From Oceanospirillum linum (GTDB taxonomy: Bacteria; Pseudomonadota; Gammaproteobacteria; Pseudomonadales; Halomonadaceae), in assembly GCF_001995095.2 (NCBI RefSeq), contig NZ_MTSD02000001.1, forward strand, positions 620,001-684,000: a stretch of 64,000 nucleotides of DNA. Reading direction: 5' to 3'. Position 1 is the stretch's first letter. Each line of letters starts with the position of its first letter. This document shows, one piece after another, positions 36,401-44,304 of the stretch. The position numbers and the translations under genes were made by a program. The notes beneath the pieces are model-generated. The model saw nothing but the letters and a program-made list of their open reading frames with translations. It was not told where the DNA came from and ran no database searches.

Positions 36401-37006
36401 TTAATCTAGGACCTTAAAGCGGATTCGCCCCTGACCTGATTGCTGCAACCTTTCAGCTAACAGGTCAGGCTCTTCAACTTCCGCCGTTAACGAAACGAAC
36501 TGACTGTACTGACAATCAACTTTACGTGCCGAAAGCTCCTTCAGCCAGTGCCGGATATCCGACTCAAAAGCATAGTCAGCCTCAATCTCCACGGCATAAT
36601 GTGGTCGAACCTCCTCTGTATCCAAGGCGTCCAGGACCATTTGAGTCGCCTGTGAATAAGCCTTTACCAAACCACCGGTGCCCAGTTTAATCCCGCCGAA
36701 GTAGCGTACAATCACAACCACTATCTCGCCCAGGCCACTATGCATCAACACATTAAACATTGGTTTTCCGGCTGTACCTGAAGGCTCTCCATCATCGCTC
36801 ATACCATAGCACTGACTATTGTTCGGCGCTCCGGCAATAAACGCCGTGCAGTGATGCCGGGCATCAGGAAATTCATCCTTCACCGACTGAATAAATGCCT
36901 GGCACTCCGCCGTATCAGATACTGGAGCGGCAATAGAAATAAAGCGGCTGCGTTTAATTTCAAGCTCTGTACGGGCTTCACCGGCAGGTTTGTGATAGAT
37001 ACTCAT
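36401..37006 (-). CDS. YigZ/IMPACT family protein
   Basis: Protein of the IMPACT N-terminal superfamily, related to YigZ of E. coli and to the yeast Gcn2 inhibitor Yih1; role in bacteria unclear. The core motif VVVIVRYFGGIKLGTGGLVKAYS-like region is at about residues 100-122 and MSDDGEPSGTAGKPM at 80-94. About 201 aa from the ATG at 37006. A GTG at 37021 lacks a ribosome site. Lies 28 bases downstream of the LexA-like gene. Confidence 0.88.
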   Translation of the reverse strand: MSIYHKPAGEARTELEIKRSRFISIAAPVSDTAECQAFIQSVKDEFPDARHHCTAFIAGAPNNSQCYGMSDDGEPSGTAGKPMFNVLMHSGLGEIVVVIVRYFGGIKLGTGGLVKAYSQATQMVLDALDTEEVRPHYAVEIEADYAFESDIRHWLKELSARKVDCQYSQFVSLTAEVEEPDLLAERLQQSGQGRIRFKVLD

Positions 37007-37034
37007 TCGTCCACGCTTCACTCGAATAAAAGCT

Positions 37035-37535
37035 TTATTGTAACGAATGAGAGCGCTTCAGACCCATAACAATTCCTAACACCTGCACATCTTCATTTTT
37101 GAGTGTGATGGGGGACATGCTACTGTTGGCCGGGTCAAGCCTGACACCAGTACGGTCGATATAAAGACGTTTGAGTGTGACATACTGGTTATTGATCATC
37201 ACAACGCAGGTCTCACCATTTTCAACAGTTTGGCTCTGTTCAATCACAATGATGTCACCATCATGGATATTGGCTTCTACCATTGAATTCCCACGAACTT
37301 TCAACGCATAAGTATTCTTTTTAACCAACTGCTTAGGCACTTGTATCTGTTCATGGTTCTCACAGATCTCCATAGGCATGCCCGCAGTCACCCAACCTAA
37401 AAGCGGGATCTCACTGAATAAATTGGGGGCAATATCGCCATCATAAACCGCATCCTGCCAAAGCAGATTGTGATTCTGACTATCGATCGCCCGCAACAAA
37501 AAAAGAGTTTCATGCTTCTGTTTGCCTGTATCCAT
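37035..37535 (-). CDS. LexA/UmuD-like S24 autopeptidase without a DNA-binding domain
   Basis: A 166-residue protein whose C-terminal two thirds is a LexA-type Ser-Lys peptidase. The self-cleavage site is Ala-Gly in LGWVTAGMPMEI (about 47-58), the catalytic Ser is in VRGNSMVEANIHDGDI (about 90-105) and the Lys in YVTLKRLYID. The first 45 residues show no winged helix, so it is not a standard LexA. UmuD has this form but is shorter, and no umuC-like gene adjoins. A LexA-like box lies 41 bases upstream, so SOS control is likely. Possible roles: polymerase accessory or anti-repressor; undetermined. Confidence 0.78.
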   Translation of the reverse strand: MDTGKQKHETLFLLRAIDSQNHNLLWQDAVYDGDIAPNLFSEIPLLGWVTAGMPMEICENHEQIQVPKQLVKKNTYALKVRGNSMVEANIHDGDIIVIEQSQTVENGETCVVMINNQYVTLKRLYIDRTGVRLDPANSSMSPITLKNEDVQVLGIVMGLKRSHSLQ

Positions 37536-37558
37536 AACCGCTCTCTTTATTGGCCTAT

Positions 37559-37571
37559 GGTGCCTGGCACC
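37559..37571. promoter_or_regulatory. 13-base perfect palindrome upstream of the LexA-like gene
   Basis: GGTGCC-T-GGCACC is a perfect inverted repeat centred 30 bases before the ATG of the autopeptidase gene and next to the SOS-like box. It has operator size; the binding protein is unknown. Confidence 0.45.
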
Positions 37572-37575
37572 AAAT

Positions 37576-37591
37576 CTATATATTTATACAG
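37576..37591 (-). promoter_or_regulatory. LexA (SOS) box candidate
   Basis: On the minus strand CTGT-ATAAATAT-ATAG, preceded by TA, matches the gammaproteobacterial SOS box CTGT-N8-ACAG at seven of eight conserved positions with the usual AT-rich centre. It lies 41 bases before the LexA-like gene. Confidence 0.6.
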
Positions 37592-37783
37592 TATTCTATA
37601 CAGGTAAAAAACTTTTTTTAGCCAGGAAATTAAAGATGTTGCAGGGCAAACAGAGCCCCCTGAAACAGAAACAGATGAAAAGAGTTTATCTTTACGAGAG
37701 AGTCCCGGGGCAAACTTCGCCTGAAGCGGAACCAAACTACAATCAACCGTGCATAAACGGCATAATAGTTTCAATAACCAGCG

Positions 37784-37810
37784 GCTGTTTCATCAGATAA
37801 AACAGCTTTT
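37784..37810 (+). terminator. Terminator-like hairpin before bcp
   Basis: GCTGTTT and AAACAGC pair around nine bases and are followed by four T, 30 bases before the bcp ATG. No plus-strand gene precedes it, so it may be a leader structure rather than a terminator. Confidence 0.4.
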
Positions 37811-37840
37811 GATAAGCTCTTAAAGCCTTAGGATCAAACG

Positions 37841-38305
37841 ATGACTGTAGAACTGAACCAACCCGTACCCGATTTCACCGCAGAAGCTACGAGTGATGTA
37901 ACCGTTACCCTGACAGAATTGAAAGGCAAAAATGTCATCATCTACTTTTACCCGAAAGATAATACGCCAGGCTGCACCAACGAAGGCAAAGATTTCCGGG
38001 ACTTCTATACCGACTTCTCCGCAGCCAATACCGTCATTTTTGGTGTCTCAAGGGACAGCATACGCGTTCATACAAACTTTAAAGCTAAGCATGAGTTTCC
38101 CTTTGAACTGATCTCAGACCCTGAGGAAACGCTCTGCAGACACTTTGACGTCATTAAACTAAAGAAGAATTACGGTCGTGAATATATGGGGATTGAGCGC
38201 AGCACATTTTTAATTAATGCTGAAGGGGTATTAGTTCAGGAGTGGCGCAAGGTAAAGGTAAAGGGTCATGTGGAAGAGGTGCTTGAAGCAGTCCGTGCAC
38301 TTTAA
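37841..38305 (+). CDS. bcp: Thiol peroxidase Bcp (PrxQ-type peroxiredoxin)
   Basis: Reduces peroxides with a peroxidatic cysteine. 154 aa with YFYPKDNTPGCTNEGKDF (Cys about residue 46), FGVSRDSIRVHTNF and ERSTFLINAEG. The second cysteine that E. coli Bcp has five residues after the first is Gly/Lys here (CTNEGKDF), so this is the one-Cys or alternative-resolving type; a further Cys occurs in ETLCRHFDV. A strong terminator follows. Confidence 0.93.
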   Translation: MTVELNQPVPDFTAEATSDVTVTLTELKGKNVIIYFYPKDNTPGCTNEGKDFRDFYTDFSAANTVIFGVSRDSIRVHTNFKAKHEFPFELISDPEETLCRHFDVIKLKKNYGREYMGIERSTFLINAEGVLVQEWRKVKVKGHVEEVLEAVRAL

Positions 38306-38336
38306 ATAGGCGTCAGTCATTCCAGATAGAGACAAA

Positions 38337-38365
38337 AGATCCCGCTGAAAGCGGGATCTCTTTTT
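38337..38365. terminator. Bidirectional terminator between bcp and cheR
   Basis: AGATCCCGC and GCGGGATCT form a nine-pair stem around TGAAA, with T-runs on both strands. It serves the convergent genes bcp and cheR. Confidence 0.9.
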
Positions 38366-38386
38366 GTGACAGGAATAACCAAAAGA

Positions 38387-39226
38387 CTATTTCGCGCGAT
38401 AAATAATCCCTGGACGACACTGCACCATTTCATAAAGTTCCGGCATATTACTCAATGCCTCAGAAGCCCCCAGAAACAGATAACCACCGGGTTTAAGAAC
38501 ACCATGGATGCGGGTAAGAATATCTTTCTTAAGATCCGCTGAAAAATAGATGAGTACATTACGGCAGAAAACGATATCAAACTTGCCCAGCATCGAATAG
38601 CTATGCAGAAGATTCATTGGCCGGAAATCAACTCGCTGTTTAATCGGTGCTTTCACGGCCCAACGACCATCCCCGGTCTGCAGGAAAAACTTCGTCAAAC
38701 GATCCTGAGAAAGGCCACGGCCAAGGGCCAGCATTTCGTATTCACCGCTTCGGGCAGAATTCAGAACCGTAGAGGAGATATCCGTGGCGACAATACGCTC
38801 ACCTGCACGGAATGAGCCTGGATTTCTTTGCTTAAACTCATCCAGCACCATGCTAATGGAGTAGGGTTCCTGGCCTGTTGAACAAGCAGCAGACCAGATT
38901 TTTAGCTGCTGAGCACCCAACGTTTTACTCAGTTCAGGCAGCAACTGATTCTGCAGGATATTAAATGGATGAATATCACGAAACCACAGAGTCTCATTGG
39001 TCGTCATCGCATCAACAACCGCTTCTTTCAGTCCCGAGCGAGGGTTCGAGGTAATCGCCTTAATGAGTTCACCAAGAGTGGTCATTCCATGCTGAGCCAT
39101 GATCTTATTCAGACGACTGGTGACAAGGTATTGCTTGTTATCACCCAGCAAAATGCCACAAGCATCCTGAAGAAACTTGCGAAAGGCATTGTAGTCTTTG
39201 ATATCAATGGTTCTGACTGTTGACAT
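38387..39226 (-). CDS. cheR: Chemotaxis methyltransferase CheR
   Basis: Methylates glutamates on chemoreceptors with SAM. 279 aa. N-terminal helical domain, then IWSAACSTGQEPYSISMVL (SAM site, about residues 113-131), NLLHSY and the product-site FDIVFCRNVLIYFS. Terminates LFLGASEALS. Follows cheV by 77 bases on the same strand; this cheV-cheR pair opposite flgA is standard for polar flagella. Confidence 0.94.
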   Translation of the reverse strand: MSTVRTIDIKDYNAFRKFLQDACGILLGDNKQYLVTSRLNKIMAQHGMTTLGELIKAITSNPRSGLKEAVVDAMTTNETLWFRDIHPFNILQNQLLPELSKTLGAQQLKIWSAACSTGQEPYSISMVLDEFKQRNPGSFRAGERIVATDISSTVLNSARSGEYEMLALGRGLSQDRLTKFFLQTGDGRWAVKAPIKQRVDFRPMNLLHSYSMLGKFDIVFCRNVLIYFSADLKKDILTRIHGVLKPGGYLFLGASEALSNMPELYEMVQCRPGIIYRAK

Positions 39227-39303
39227 TCTATGAACTCACTCAAACAGCGTTACGTTTCTAACAGCTTATCACAAATTAGCAAAAGACAAGTCTTTATCTA
39301 TTG

Positions 39304-40245
39304 TTAAGCTGGCTCAACCTGCTGCAACGAATTGATTCTGTTAACAACTTTTCGGGCCAACTCATCAGCGTCATATTTTGCCAAAAAGTCATTTGCACCT
39401 ACTTTTTTAACCATGGCCTCATTAAAGATACCGCTTAAAGAGGTGTGCAACAGTATCTGTATACGACTCAGATCAGGATCAGATCTTATCTCTGTTGTCA
39501 GAGTATACCCGTCCATTTCAGGCATCTCGATATCAGAAATGATCATCAGTACTTCGTCTTCCACTTCTTTACCGGAATCAGCAATACTTCTCAGATATCT
39601 GAGCGCCTCAAGGCCGTTTGTCAGACCCGTTGTCTGTACCCCTACCTCATCCAGACAACGAATCACCTGGTTTCGGGCAACACCAGAGTCATCCACAACC
39701 ACAACATGATACTTAGACGAAATCAACTTCAGGGTATCATCAACAACACCTTTACTGACACGCTCATTCACTGGATGCACTTTAGAGATAACCTTCTCAA
39801 CATCAATGATCTCAATCATGGTTCCGTTAAGTTCAGTTACCGCAGTCAGATAATTATCTTTACCTGTTGCCTTAGGAGGTGGATGAACATCCTTCCAGTT
39901 GAGGTTAACGATTTTATCAACCTTAGATACGAGAAACCCCTGAGTGACACGATTGTACTCAGTAACAATCACAACACTGTCGTCCAGACTCTTAACCGGT
40001 GGCAGGCCGATGGCCATCCCCAGGTCAACCACCGAAATTGTTTCACCACGAATACTGGCTACGCCACGAACAATCGCCCCATGATGTGGCAGGTTCGTCA
40101 GTTGAGGACAAGGAAGAATCTCCTTAACTTTAAATACATTGATACCATAACTCTGGCGCCCCCTGAGATGAAACAGGAGCAGCTCCATACGGTTACCACC
40201 AACAAGTTGCGCCCGCTCTGCAAGGCGGCCTGCTTGCTCATTCAT
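39304..40245 (-). CDS. cheV: Chemotaxis coupling protein CheV (CheW-receiver fusion)
   Basis: Couples receptors to CheA and carries its own phosphorylatable receiver domain. Residues about 20-160 are CheW-like (LLFHLRGRQSYGINVFKVKEI, RGVASIRGETISVVDL). Residues about 180-305 are a receiver with VVVDDSGVARNQ, the phospho-acceptor in ISDIEMPEMDGYTL and the Lys near FLAKYD. 313 aa. Divergent from flgA. Confidence 0.94.
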   Translation of the reverse strand: MNEQAGRLAERAQLVGGNRMELLLFHLRGRQSYGINVFKVKEILPCPQLTNLPHHGAIVRGVASIRGETISVVDLGMAIGLPPVKSLDDSVVIVTEYNRVTQGFLVSKVDKIVNLNWKDVHPPPKATGKDNYLTAVTELNGTMIEIIDVEKVISKVHPVNERVSKGVVDDTLKLISSKYHVVVVDDSGVARNQVIRCLDEVGVQTTGLTNGLEALRYLRSIADSGKEVEDEVLMIISDIEMPEMDGYTLTTEIRSDPDLSRIQILLHTSLSGIFNEAMVKKVGANDFLAKYDADELARKVVNRINSLQQVEPA

Positions 40246-40376
40246 AAAGTCATCCGCTGATAGGAATTCAATTCAGAATGTGTAGACTACCCTTTTATAG
40301 ATCTGTGGTGAACTGGGGATTTCCCCTTCTTGGATAGTTTAACAATTTCCTACACGATAATTACGAGGCAGTTACA

Positions 40377-41117
40377 TTGGTTTTTTTCCGCTCTATCAGC
40401 AACAGCCTAACTCAGACAGGAATTATACGATTTATCGTATGCTCGTTACTGGTCTGGATCACGCCTCCGCTGAGCATTGCTGCAGACCTAGAAACTAAAG
40501 AAAGCCTTCAGGCAGCTGTTACCGCCTACCTGAAACCTAAACTGGACGCACTTAACACCAGTCGCATCAATATTGATGTCGGCAGCATTGACCCCCGCCT
40601 ACGCCTGAAAAAATGCCCGGAACCCCTGGAGCTTGACCAGCTGGGAAACAAAAGCCTGTCAGGCAAAGTCAATATTCGCGTACGCTGCCCATCGGCCAGC
40701 TGGGGTATTTTTATTCCCGTTGATATCCAGATCTTTGAACCGGTTGTCATTAGTCGTGTATCTCTTCCCCGTGGCTCAGTTATAAGTCGCGAGCTGCTTG
40801 CACTTCGGGAAGTTGAAAGCTCCTCACTCAATTATAGCTACTTCAGAGATATTGATCAGGTAGCAGGTACAGAAGTTGTTCGACCCATCCAGGCGAACAG
40901 CGTCATTTTTACCAACATGGTTCAGGCTGCAGATGCTATCCGCAAAGGTGATGATGTAATTATTAAAGCCCAGGTTGGCGGCCTCAGTGTTCGCATCAAA
41001 GGCCAGGCACTGCAGGATGGAGCTCTGGGTGAACAAATTCAGGTGCGAAATACACAATCCAGACGTATAATCAGAGCCGTGGTTACAGGGCCAGGTCATG
41101 TGCTTGTCCCTATGTAG
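40377..41117 (+). CDS. flgA: Flagellar P-ring assembly chaperone FlgA
   Basis: Periplasmic chaperone for the flagellar P-ring. 246 aa with signal peptide (IVCSLLVWITPPLSIAAD), the SAF domain (SVSLPRGSVISRELL-like region, about residues 125-190) and the C-terminal GDDVIIKAQVGGLSVRIKGQALQDGALG, then RNTQSRRIIRAVV. Uses a TTG at 40377 with GAGG eight bases upstream. Divergent from cheV; a GGGGATTTCCCC palindrome at about 40315 lies between them. Confidence 0.93.
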   Translation: MVFFRSISNSLTQTGIIRFIVCSLLVWITPPLSIAADLETKESLQAAVTAYLKPKLDALNTSRINIDVGSIDPRLRLKKCPEPLELDQLGNKSLSGKVNIRVRCPSASWGIFIPVDIQIFEPVVISRVSLPRGSVISRELLALREVESSSLNYSYFRDIDQVAGTEVVRPIQANSVIFTNMVQAADAIRKGDDVIIKAQVGGLSVRIKGQALQDGALGEQIQVRNTQSRRIIRAVVTGPGHVLVPM

Positions 41118-41213
41118 ACGGAAGAATTACCTTTGGAAGATCCTTTTCTGAATGTGAATCTCAGATATTTTGCATTTTTTGTTATACTTGCCTGTAAATC
41201 CGTTAATTTTTAT

Positions 41214-41240
41214 TAAAGCTTTCAGAAGAAGTGCCGATAA
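41214..41240 (+). promoter_or_regulatory. FliA (sigma-28) promoter of flgM-flgN
   Basis: TAAAGCTT at 41214-41221, 11 bases, GCCGATAA at 41233-41240: an essentially perfect sigma-28 promoter 41 bases before flgM. FliA control of its own anti-sigma factor FlgM is the known feedback in flagellar regulation. Confidence 0.93.
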
Positions 41241-41281
41241 CCAATCCAAGTTATTGATATTTCTCAAAGAGGTCAGTCAAA

Positions 41282-41590
41282 ATGGCTATCGATCTTAACA
41301 GCCTGTCCAGCAGCTTAGCAGGGAATCGCGTTCGTACTTCCGGACAGACTTCCGAAAAAAATGAGGTCTCTAAAAATGAGGCTCATTCTGCTGCTTCACA
41401 GACAAGCACCAAGAGCGACAGCGTACAGCTGAGTGATGAGGCTCTTCGCCTGAACAGCCGTGCACAGTCTGCTCCCGACATTGATGAAAGCAAAGTAAAT
41501 GCTATTCAGTCTTCTATCGAAGATGGCACTTACAAAATTGACTATCAGGCACTGGCAAAAAGTATTATTCAGTTTGAAAATAAACTGTAA
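41282..41590 (+). CDS. flgM: Anti-sigma-28 factor FlgM
   Basis: Binds FliA until the hook is finished, then is exported. 102 aa, low-complexity Ser/Asn-rich N-terminus and the FliA-binding C-terminus VQLSDEALRLNSRAQSAPD and ESKVNAIQSSIEDGTYKID, then ALAKSIIQFENKL. GAGG precedes the ATG by nine bases. Nine bases separate it from flgN. Confidence 0.94.
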   Translation: MAIDLNSLSSSLAGNRVRTSGQTSEKNEVSKNEAHSAASQTSTKSDSVQLSDEALRLNSRAQSAPDIDESKVNAIQSSIEDGTYKIDYQALAKSIIQFENKL

Positions 41591-41599
41591 GGTCAGCCC

Positions 41600-42088
41600 G
41601 TGAGTGAAGCCCTTTCACAAACAGTCAAAAAGCACCTGCTTAACAGCATTCAACATATGAAAGCTGTTAAGCAGTGCATCGAAAATGAAAAAGAAGCACT
41701 GAAGATCCGTGATATTAAACAGATTCAAATGATTACGCTTGAGAAGCAGAAACTTCTCAATCAGGTTGAAGCTGATATCAATGATCGACAGGAACTTCTG
41801 ACGTCCCAAAATCTTGAACTCGATGATGAGAGCATGCTTGCGCTTATTGCCGGTTTTCCTGAAAAAGTGTCAGCCTCACTATCTCAAGGGTGGCAGCAAC
41901 TTATTTCGTTGCATGACGATGTTAAAGAAATCAACCAGGCAAACGGCATGATCATCAATAAAGGTTTGCAACAAGTCGATGCTATGCTGAGTATTCTTCA
42001 ATACAATACTGAAGCACGAACTGCACGAACCTATAACGCCAAGGGTCGTTCCATCGCTCAATCATCACGTGATCTCGGCCAGGCCTGA
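41600..42088 (+). CDS. flgN: Flagellar export chaperone FlgN
   Basis: Chaperone for hook-filament junction proteins FlgK and FlgL. A 162-residue helical protein with coiled-coil character (NEKEALKIRDIKQIQMITLEK) and the FlgN ending YNTEARTARTYNAKG. Starts with GTG at 41600, AAGG upstream. Sits between flgM and a PilZ gene as one FliA-driven unit. Confidence 0.87.
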   Translation: MSEALSQTVKKHLLNSIQHMKAVKQCIENEKEALKIRDIKQIQMITLEKQKLLNQVEADINDRQELLTSQNLELDDESMLALIAGFPEKVSASLSQGWQQLISLHDDVKEINQANGMIINKGLQQVDAMLSILQYNTEARTARTYNAKGRSIAQSSRDLGQA

Positions 42089-42118
42089 GTCAATTTTTAG
42101 CATGTACAGGGTTTCTTT

Positions 42119-42904
42119 ATGACTGGCACTGTTGATTCAGATACCGAAGCCAAGCCACAGGCAACGGCACAAAGAGAGGATAACCGGAAACACCTGGTTA
42201 CCCGCCAAGCCAGTATTTTTGCTGTACTCCGATCATTACAAAAGCATCGCTCCCCTCTTACCATTGTTTTTCAGGGCCACAACAAGCAGAGCTTTACCAG
42301 TATTGTTCTGAAAGTTGACCTGGAAGAAGGCTATTTCATTCTGGATGAAATAGCACCGCCAAGCGGCCATAAAAGAGCCCTGGAAGGCGGTGTTTTCAGT
42401 ATTCAGGCAAATGATAAGGGTGTGCAGGTTGCATTCGGCAACAACACCGTTGTTGGTGCCGGACGTAATGAAGGAGCCGCTATCTATAAAGTATCAATGC
42501 CTAAACAGCTACTTTATAAACAGCGTCGTGATGCCTATCGTGCTCATATTGCAATTGCCGATCAGGAAGATATTAAACTTACGTCCTATAAGCGCCAAAA
42601 ACCTCTGGTTGGGAAAATTATTGATATCTCTTCTACTGGCTGTAAAGTTGAATTCCCGTATCTGGTAGAGCCAGCCTTTGAGGATATGGAAGTATTTGAT
42701 GAGGTCAGTTTTGATCTGCCAGAATCCGAGCTTGATACGTCAGTACTCTGCGCAGCAGAAGCTCGACGGGCCGTTTATTTTGAAGATAAAAAAACAACGC
42801 AATGCGGTTTCCAGTTTCTGAATCCCGACGGACGCAACCAGAGAGAGATTGATCGTTTTGTTGCCTATCTGCAGCGTGAAGCACGCCGCAAAGGTCTCGA
42901 ATAG
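42119..42904 (+). CDS. Cyclic-di-GMP flagellar brake protein (YcgR/FlgZ type, PilZ domain)
   Basis: 261 aa with an N-terminal YcgR-type domain (residues about 30-125) and a C-terminal PilZ domain. The c-di-GMP-binding residues are in QRRDAYRAHI (RxxxR) and DISSTGCKVEF (DxSxxG) at about 145 and 165. AGGG lies before the ATG. Third gene after flgM and flgN, the position of FlgZ in pseudomonads, so motility is probably slowed when c-di-GMP rises. Confidence 0.9.
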   Translation: MTGTVDSDTEAKPQATAQREDNRKHLVTRQASIFAVLRSLQKHRSPLTIVFQGHNKQSFTSIVLKVDLEEGYFILDEIAPPSGHKRALEGGVFSIQANDKGVQVAFGNNTVVGAGRNEGAAIYKVSMPKQLLYKQRRDAYRAHIAIADQEDIKLTSYKRQKPLVGKIIDISSTGCKVEFPYLVEPAFEDMEVFDEVSFDLPESELDTSVLCAAEARRAVYFEDKKTTQCGFQFLNPDGRNQREIDRFVAYLQREARRKGLE

Positions 42905-42912
42905 AGCCGATA

Positions 42913-43545
42913 TCAGGCGATTTTCTCCTGCCAACGGCGCCAGCGGGATACATCTTCAGGGTAATCCACATCCCAAAGCTCCGGTAACAGCCCCACTTGT
43001 AAGCCTAAAGACGCAGCATTTGACAATGTTTCTGACAGAACCGTTTTGGTTCCCCAATTAACCTGGTCAAACAAAGCATCCGGCAGTCTGTGATTACAAC
43101 CAATTAATACATAGCCCCCATCTTCTGCCGGGTTTAGAACTAAATGGCACTCGTTATCCAGTGCGGAAAAAGCATTCTCAATAATCACCGGAGAAATAGC
43201 CGGGCAATCACTACCAACCAAAATAACCTGCTCAAACTCTTCAAGCCCCTTATTAAGGGCTGCCAGCATTTTCTGACCGAGATCACCTTCAACCTGCTGA
43301 ATAAGAGTAAAACCCTGAGTTTCAAAAGGAGCCAGAAACGGATGCTCCAGATTACCTGCAATATGCAACTGCCGCGCCTCAGCCTCTGAAGACAGCAAGG
43401 CTTCAGCGGTAACTGAGACCAGCTCACAATGCAGGTCAACGGTTTCAGCCGGCTTAAAGCCACCTAACAATCGTGTTTTTACCTTTCCTTCCACCGGCTC
43501 TTTAGCAAACTGAATAATTAGCCGTCTTCTTTCTGAACCTTGCAT
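42913..43545 (-). CDS. TIGR04282/DUF2064 glycosyltransferase-like protein
   Basis: A nucleotidyltransferase-fold protein of the DUF2064 family, often encoded with TIGR04283 and arsS in arsenosugar clusters. Motifs: IIQFAKEPVEGKVKTRLL at the start, GSDCPAISPVIIENAF (metal-binding Asp) and LNPAEDGGYVLIGC. 210 aa. Its start overlaps the downstream end of the neighbouring glycosyltransferase frame by 28 bases, so translation may be coupled. Exact reaction unknown. Confidence 0.85.
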   Translation of the reverse strand: MQGSERRRLIIQFAKEPVEGKVKTRLLGGFKPAETVDLHCELVSVTAEALLSSEAEARQLHIAGNLEHPFLAPFETQGFTLIQQVEGDLGQKMLAALNKGLEEFEQVILVGSDCPAISPVIIENAFSALDNECHLVLNPAEDGGYVLIGCNHRLPDALFDQVNWGTKTVLSETLSNAASLGLQVGLLPELWDVDYPEDVSRWRRWQEKIA

Positions 43546-44290
43546 AAAGCATCACCTGTATCGATATCAGAGAGGTTTTCGGAAGAAACGTCCTGCACTC
43601 TGACACCTGATTTCAATTCATAGTCGGGATAATAGGAGGCAGCAAGAGTTTCAGCCGGAGTACCCAGAAAATAAGCCAGGCGAAACTGCCACATAAGAAA
43701 AATAGTACGCCACACCCCTTTACTCTGCCAACGCCGGGAAGAGGTCAGTACTTTGTCCTTGATACAGACCGGTGAAGCTTTTTTTTCAGCCTCACGCTAA
43801 GCTCAATATCTTCCATCAGGGGCTGCAATGGAAAGCCATTAACCTGATCAAAAAGGTCTCGACTGACAAAAATGCTCTGATCCCCAGTAGCGATGCCTGT
43901 TACGCGTGACCGAATATTCATCAAACCAGCGATCACCGGAAACATCCAATGACCCGGAGAGAGGCAAACATCAAAGCGCCCCCAGCAGGATCGCGCCCCC
44001 AGAGAAGATAAAGTACAAACAGCAGAATCAGGCAGTATTGTATCGACATGCTGAAACAACAGCATATTACCCTTTGCCACAGCAGCCCCTGCATTCATCT
44101 GCTGCGCACGACCAGCAGCGGACACCAGCACCCGATCAACCCAGGGAGCAGCAAGGCTGAGGGTAGAATCAGTACTCCCCCCATCCACCAAAATCAACTC
44201 ATGACCAGATTCACGAAAAGGCTGTAAATGCCTGAGAAAAGACTCAACATTATCCGCCTCATTCAGAACAGGAATAATCACACTAATCAT
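43518..44290 (-). pseudogene. TIGR04283 arsenosugar-type glycosyltransferase, frameshifted at an A8 run
   Basis: A GT2-fold enzyme beginning ISVIIPVLNEADN, with LILVDGGSTDSTL, FQHVDTILP and a PLMEDIELSVRLK motif. After the A8 run (43786-43779, minus strand) the frame ends at 43745. In the -1 frame the family's C-terminus continues: SPVCIKDKVLTSSRRWQSKG, then TIFLMWQFRLAYFLGTPAE, to a stop at 43518. The run reads A_AAA_AAG in the zero frame, the same slippery heptamer as E. coli dnaX, so either a one-base loss or recoding explains it. Joined product 257 aa. Between arsS and the DUF2064 gene. ATG at 44290, weak ribosome site. Confidence 0.8.
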
Positions 44291-44304
44291 ATCGGTCAAA
44301 TCTG

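Noticed and set aside
37559-37580. Sigma-54 promoter (TGGCAC) before the LexA-like gene
   Set aside because: No GC element at the right distance on either strand; TGGCAC is part of the palindrome.
39445-40260. 271-codon frame antisense to cheV
   Set aside because: Receiver and CheW domains are on minus; the plus frame has no recognisable features.
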